Of a stretch of DNA of 64,000 nt, positions 59,640 to 64,000 are shown piece by piece; within the stretch, counting starts at the first letter, position 1, and each line of letters starts with the position of its first letter. Source of the stretch: Siphonodentalium dalli (Eukaryota > Mollusca > Scaphopoda > Gadilida > Siphonodentaliidae); NCBI GenBank assembly GCA_032622095.1, contig CP136062.1:18665739-18729738 (forward strand), read 5' to 3'. The notes under the pieces were generated by a model that worked only from the letters and a program-made list of their open reading frames with translations, ran no database searches and was not told the DNA's origin. The position numbers and the translations under genes were made by a program.

Positions 59640-62600
59640 TGGACTTATTATCTGAAAAAGGGAACTACTCGTCAATGAGTAGTTAGTATTAATTGGTGGT
59701 CGTTTGTTGAACTTATTATCTGAAAAAGGGAACTACTCGTCAATGAGTAGTTAGTATTAATTGGTGGTCGTTTGTTGAACTTATTATCTGAAAAAGGGAA
59801 CTACTCGTCAATGAGTAGTTAGTATTAATTGGTGGTCGTTTGTTGAACTTATTATCTGAAAAAGGGAACTACTCGTCAATGAGTAGTTAGTATTAATTGG
59901 TGGTCGTTTGTTGAACTTATTATCTGAAAAAGGGAACTACTCGTCAATGAGTAGTTAGTATTAATTGGTGGTCGTTTGTTGAACTTATTATCTGAAAAAG
60001 GGAACTACTCGTCAATGAGTTGGTGGTCGTTTGTTGAACTTATTATCTGAAAAAGGGAACTACTCGTCAATGAGTAGTTAGTATTAATTGGTGGTCGTTT
60101 GTTGAACTTATTATCTGAAAAAGGGAACTACTCGTCAATGAGTTGGTGGTCGTTTGTTGAACTTATTATCTGGAAAAGGGAACTACTCGTCAATGAGTAG
60201 TTAGTATTAATTGGTGGTCGTTTGCTGAACTTATTATCTGAAAAAGGGAACTACTCGTCAATGAGTAGTTAGTATTAATTGGTGGTCGTTTGTTGAACTT
60301 ATTATCTGAAAAAGGGAACTACTCGCCAATGAGTAGTTAGTATTAATTGGTGGTCGTTTGTTGAACTTATTATCTGAAAAAGGGAACTACTCGTCAATGA
60401 GTAGTTAGTATTAATTGGTGGTCGTTTGTTGAACTTATTATCTGAAAAAGGGAACTACTCGTCAATGAGTTGGTGGTCGTTTGTTGAACTTATTATCTGA
60501 AAAAGGGAACTACTCGTCAATGAGTAGTTAGTATTAATTGGTGGTCGTTTGTTGAACTTATTATCTGAAAAAGGGAACTACTCGTCAATGAGTAGTTAGT
60601 ATTAATTGGTGGTCGTTTGTTGAACTTATTATCTGAAAAAGGGAACTACTCGTCAATGAGTTGGTGGTCGTTTGTTGAACTTATTATCTGAAAAAGGGAA
60701 CTACTCGTCAATGAGTAGTTAGTATTAATTGGTGGTCGTTTGTTGAACTTATTATCTGAAAAAGGGAACTACTCGTCAATGAGTTGGTGGTCGTTTGTTG
60801 AACTTATTATCTGAAAAAGGGAACTACTCGTCAATGAGTAGTTACTATTAATTGGTGGTCGTTTGTTGAACTTATTATCTGAAAAAGGGAACTACTCGTC
60901 AATGACTAGTTAGTATTAATTGGTGGTCGTTTGTTGAACTTATTATCTGAAAAAGGGAACTACTCGTCAATGAGTAGTTAGTATTAATTGGTGGTCGTTT
61001 GTTGAACTTATTATCTGAAAAAGGGAACTACTCGTCAATGAGTTGGTGGTCGTTTGTTGAACTTATTATCTGAAAAAGGGAACTACTCGTCAATGAGTAG
61101 TTAGTATTAATTGGTGGTCGTTTGTTGAACTTATTATCTGAAAAAGGGAACTACTCGTCAATGAGTAGTTAGTATTCATTGGTGGTCATTTGTTGAACTT
61201 ATTATCTGAAAAAAGGGAACTACTCGTCAATGAGTAGTTAGTATTAATTGGTGGTCGTTTGTTGAACTTATTATCTGAAAAAGGAACTACTTGTCAATGA
61301 TTAGTTAGTATTCATTGGTGGTCGTGTGTTGAACTTATTATCTTAAAAAGGGAACTACTCGTCAATGAGTAGTTAGTATTAATTGGTGGTCGTTTGTTGA
61401 ACTTATTATCTGAAAAAGGGAACTACTCGTCAATGAGTTGGTTGTCGTTTGTTGAACTTATTATCTGAAAAAGGGAACTACTCGTCAATGAGTAGTTAGT
61501 ATTAATTGGTGGGCGTTTGTTGAACTTATTATCTGAAAAAGGGAACTACTCGTCAATGAGTAGTTAGTATTAATTGGTGTTCGTTTGTTGAACTTATTAT
61601 CTGAAAAAGGGAACTACTCGTCAATGAGTAGTTAGTATTAATTGGTGGTCGTTTGTTGAACTTATTATCTGAAAAAGGGAACTACTCGTCAATGAGTAGT
61701 TAGTATTAATTGGTGGTCGTTTGTTGAACTTATTATCTGAAAAAGGGAACTACTAGTCAATGAGTAGTTAGTATTAATTGGTGGTCGTTTGTTGAACTTA
61801 TTATCTGAAAAAGGGAACTACTCGTCAATGATTAGTTAGTATTAATTGGTTATCGTTTGTTGAACTTATTATCTGAAAAAGGGAACTACTCATCAATGAG
61901 TAGTTAGTATTAATTGCTGGTCGTTTGTTGAACTTATTATCTGAAAAAGGGAACTACTCGTCAATGAGTAGTTAGTATTAATTGGTGGTCGTTTGTTGAA
62001 CTTATTATCTGAAAAAGGAACTACTCGTCAATGACTAGTTAGTATTAATTGGTGGTCGTTTGTTGAACTTATTATCTGAAAAAGGGAACTACTCGTCAAT
62101 GAGTAGTTAGTATTAATTGGTGGTCGTTTGTTGAACTTATTATCTCAAAAAGGGAACTACTCGTCAATGAGTAGTTAGTATTAATTGGTGGTCGTTTGTT
62201 GAACTTATTATCTGAAAAAGGGAACTACTCGTCAATGAGTTGGTGGTCGTTTGTTGAACTTATTATCTGAAAAAGGGAACTACTCGTCAATGAGTAGTTA
62301 GTATTAATTGGTGGTCGTTTGTTGAACTTATTATCTGAAAAAGGGAACTACTGGTTAATGAGTAGTTAGTATTAATTGGTGGTCGTTTGTTGAACTTATT
62401 ATCTGAAAAAGGGAACTACTCGTCAATGATTAGTTAGTATTAATTGGTGGTCGTTTGTTTAACTTATTATCTGAAAAAGGGAACTACTCGTCAATGAGTA
62501 GTTAGTATTAATTGGTGGTCGTTTGTTGAACTTATTATCTGAAAAAGGGATCTACTCGTCAATGAGTTGGTGGTCGTTTGTTGAACTTATTATCTGAAAA

Positions 62601-64000
62601 AGGGAACTACTCGTCAATGAGTAGTTAGTATTAATTGGTGGTCGTTTGTTGAACTTATTATCTGAAAAAGGGAACTACTCGTCAATGAGTAGTTAGTATT
62701 AATTGGTGGTCATATGTTGAACTTATCTGAAAAAGGGAACTACTCGTCAATGAGTAGTTAGTATTAATTGGTGGTCGTTTGTTGAACTTATTATCTGAAA
62801 AAGGGAACTACTCGTCAATGATTAGTTAGTATTCATTGGTGGTCGTTTGTTGAACTTATTATCTTAAAAAGGGAACTACTCGTCAATGAGTAGTTAGTAT
62901 TAATTGGTTGTCGTTTGTTGAACTTATTATCTGAAAAAGGGAACTACTCGTCAATGAGTAGTTAGTATTAATTGGTGGGCGTTTGTTGAACTTATTATCT
63001 GAAAAAGGGAACTACTCGTCAATGAGTAGTTAGTATTAATTGGTGGTCGTTTGTTGAACTTATTATCTGAAAAAGGGAACTACTCGTCAATGATTAGTTA
63101 GTATTAATTGGTGGTCGTTTGTTGAACTTATTATCTGAAAAAGGGAACTACTCGTCAATGAGTAGTTAGTATTAATTGGTGGTCGTTTGTTGAACTTATT
63201 ATCTGAAAAAGGGAACTACTCGTCAATGAGTAGTTAGTATTAATTGGTGGTCGTTTGTTGAACTTATTATCTGAAAAAGGGAACTACTCGTCAATGAGTT
63301 GGTGGTCGTTTGTTGAACTTATTATCTGAAAAAGGGAACTACTCGTCAATGAGTAGTTAGTATTAATTGGTGGTCGTTTGTTGAACTTATTATCGGAAAA
63401 AGGGAACTACTCGTCAGTGAGTAGTTAGTATTAATTGGTGGTCGTTTGTTGAACTTATTATCTGAAAAAGGGAACTACTCGTCAAATGAGTAGTTAGTAT
63501 TAATTGGTGGTCGTTTGTTGAACTTATTATCTGAAAAAGGGAACTACTCGTCAATGAGTAGTTAGTATTAATTGGTGGTCGTTTGTTGAACTTATTATCT
63601 GAAAAAGGGATCTACTCGTCAATGAGTTGGTGGTCGTTTGTTGAACTTATTATCTGAAAAAAGGGAACTACTCGTCAATGAGTAGTTAGTATTAATTGGT
63701 GGTCGTTTGTTGAACTTATTATCTGAAAAAGGGAACTACTCGTCAATGAGTAGTTAGTATTAATTGGTGGTCGTTTGTTGAACTTATTATCTGAAAAAGG
63801 GAAGTACTCGTCAAATGAGTAGTTAGTATTAATTGGTGGTCGTTTGTTGAACTTATTATCTGAAAAAGGGAACTACTCGTCAATGAGTAGTTACTATTAA
63901 TTGGTGGTCGTTTGTTGAACTTATTATCTGAAAAAGGGAACTACTCGTCAATGAGTAGTTAGTATTAATTGGTGGTCGTTTGTTGAACTTATTATCTGAA
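59640..64000. repeat. 68/55-bp satellite array, about 65 units, runs off the window
   Basis: Long unit (68 bp) contains TTGAACTTATTATCTGAAAA, AGGGAACTACTCGTCAATGA and GTAGTTAGTATTAATTGGTG. About eleven units lack TAGTTAGTATTAA (13 bp), giving a 55-bp form. No open frame of note. It starts about 715 bp after exon 12. Confidence 0.97.

Noticed and set aside
59640-64000. CRISPR-like look of regular repeats
   Set aside because: Units are contiguous with no unique spacers, and the context is an animal intron.

Overview
The window is nuclear DNA from an animal, most likely a marine invertebrate. It has long repeat-filled introns with GT-AG splice sites, foldback MITEs, hAT-like and TTAA-flanked elements, a DIRS retrotransposon and long minisatellites. 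The repeat style resembles molluscs or other lophotrochozoans, but I cannot name the species. There is no operon structure and nothing bacterial or viral.

The one host gene I can support is on the + strand. It is the 5' part of an orthologue of NSMAF (FAN, factor associated with neutral sphingomyelinase activation), recognised from similarity to the human protein. I place twelve coding exons: 11853-11890, 20789-20887, 25045-25123, 28129-28184, 34919-35012, 37087-37200, 38739-38791, 40660-40792, 42792-42863, 45907-46015, 48660-48753 and 58842-58924. Every intron is GT-AG and every junction phase agrees, giving 341 codons plus one base. These cover the N-terminal region, the GRAM/PH-like domain and the first part of the BEACH domain. 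The rest of BEACH and the WD40 repeats must lie beyond the right edge, past a satellite array longer than 4.3 kb.

Layout. 1-11650 is upstream DNA with dispersed repeats, a LINE 3' fragment (about 1588-2235), a 690-bp hairpin element (4005-4690) and a 39-bp minisatellite (4919-5544). 11660-11852 is a TATA-less, GC-box promoter and 5' UTR region. Intron 1 (11891-20788) holds a composite element with a nested TA-flanked MITE, a ~170-bp tandem family split by a hAT-like element, and 31-bp and 28-bp minisatellites. Introns 2-3 carry a hAT-like element, a degraded LINE on the minus strand and several palindromic MITEs. Intron 4 contains a structurally complete but broken DIRS element (29286-34477). 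Intron 7 is almost all 29-bp minisatellite. Intron 10 contains a G-rich array of about 22-bp units. Intron 11 (10 kb) contains more of the ~170-bp family and a four-copy ~185-bp repeat. 59640 to the window end is a 68/55-bp satellite.

The most unusual observation is that fragments of the gene's own exon-intron junctions are copied into the adjacent introns at exons 2, 3, 5, 7, 10 and 11, often with a usable splice site. Two of the minisatellites can also be traced to an internal segment of a dispersed element that occurs elsewhere in the window.
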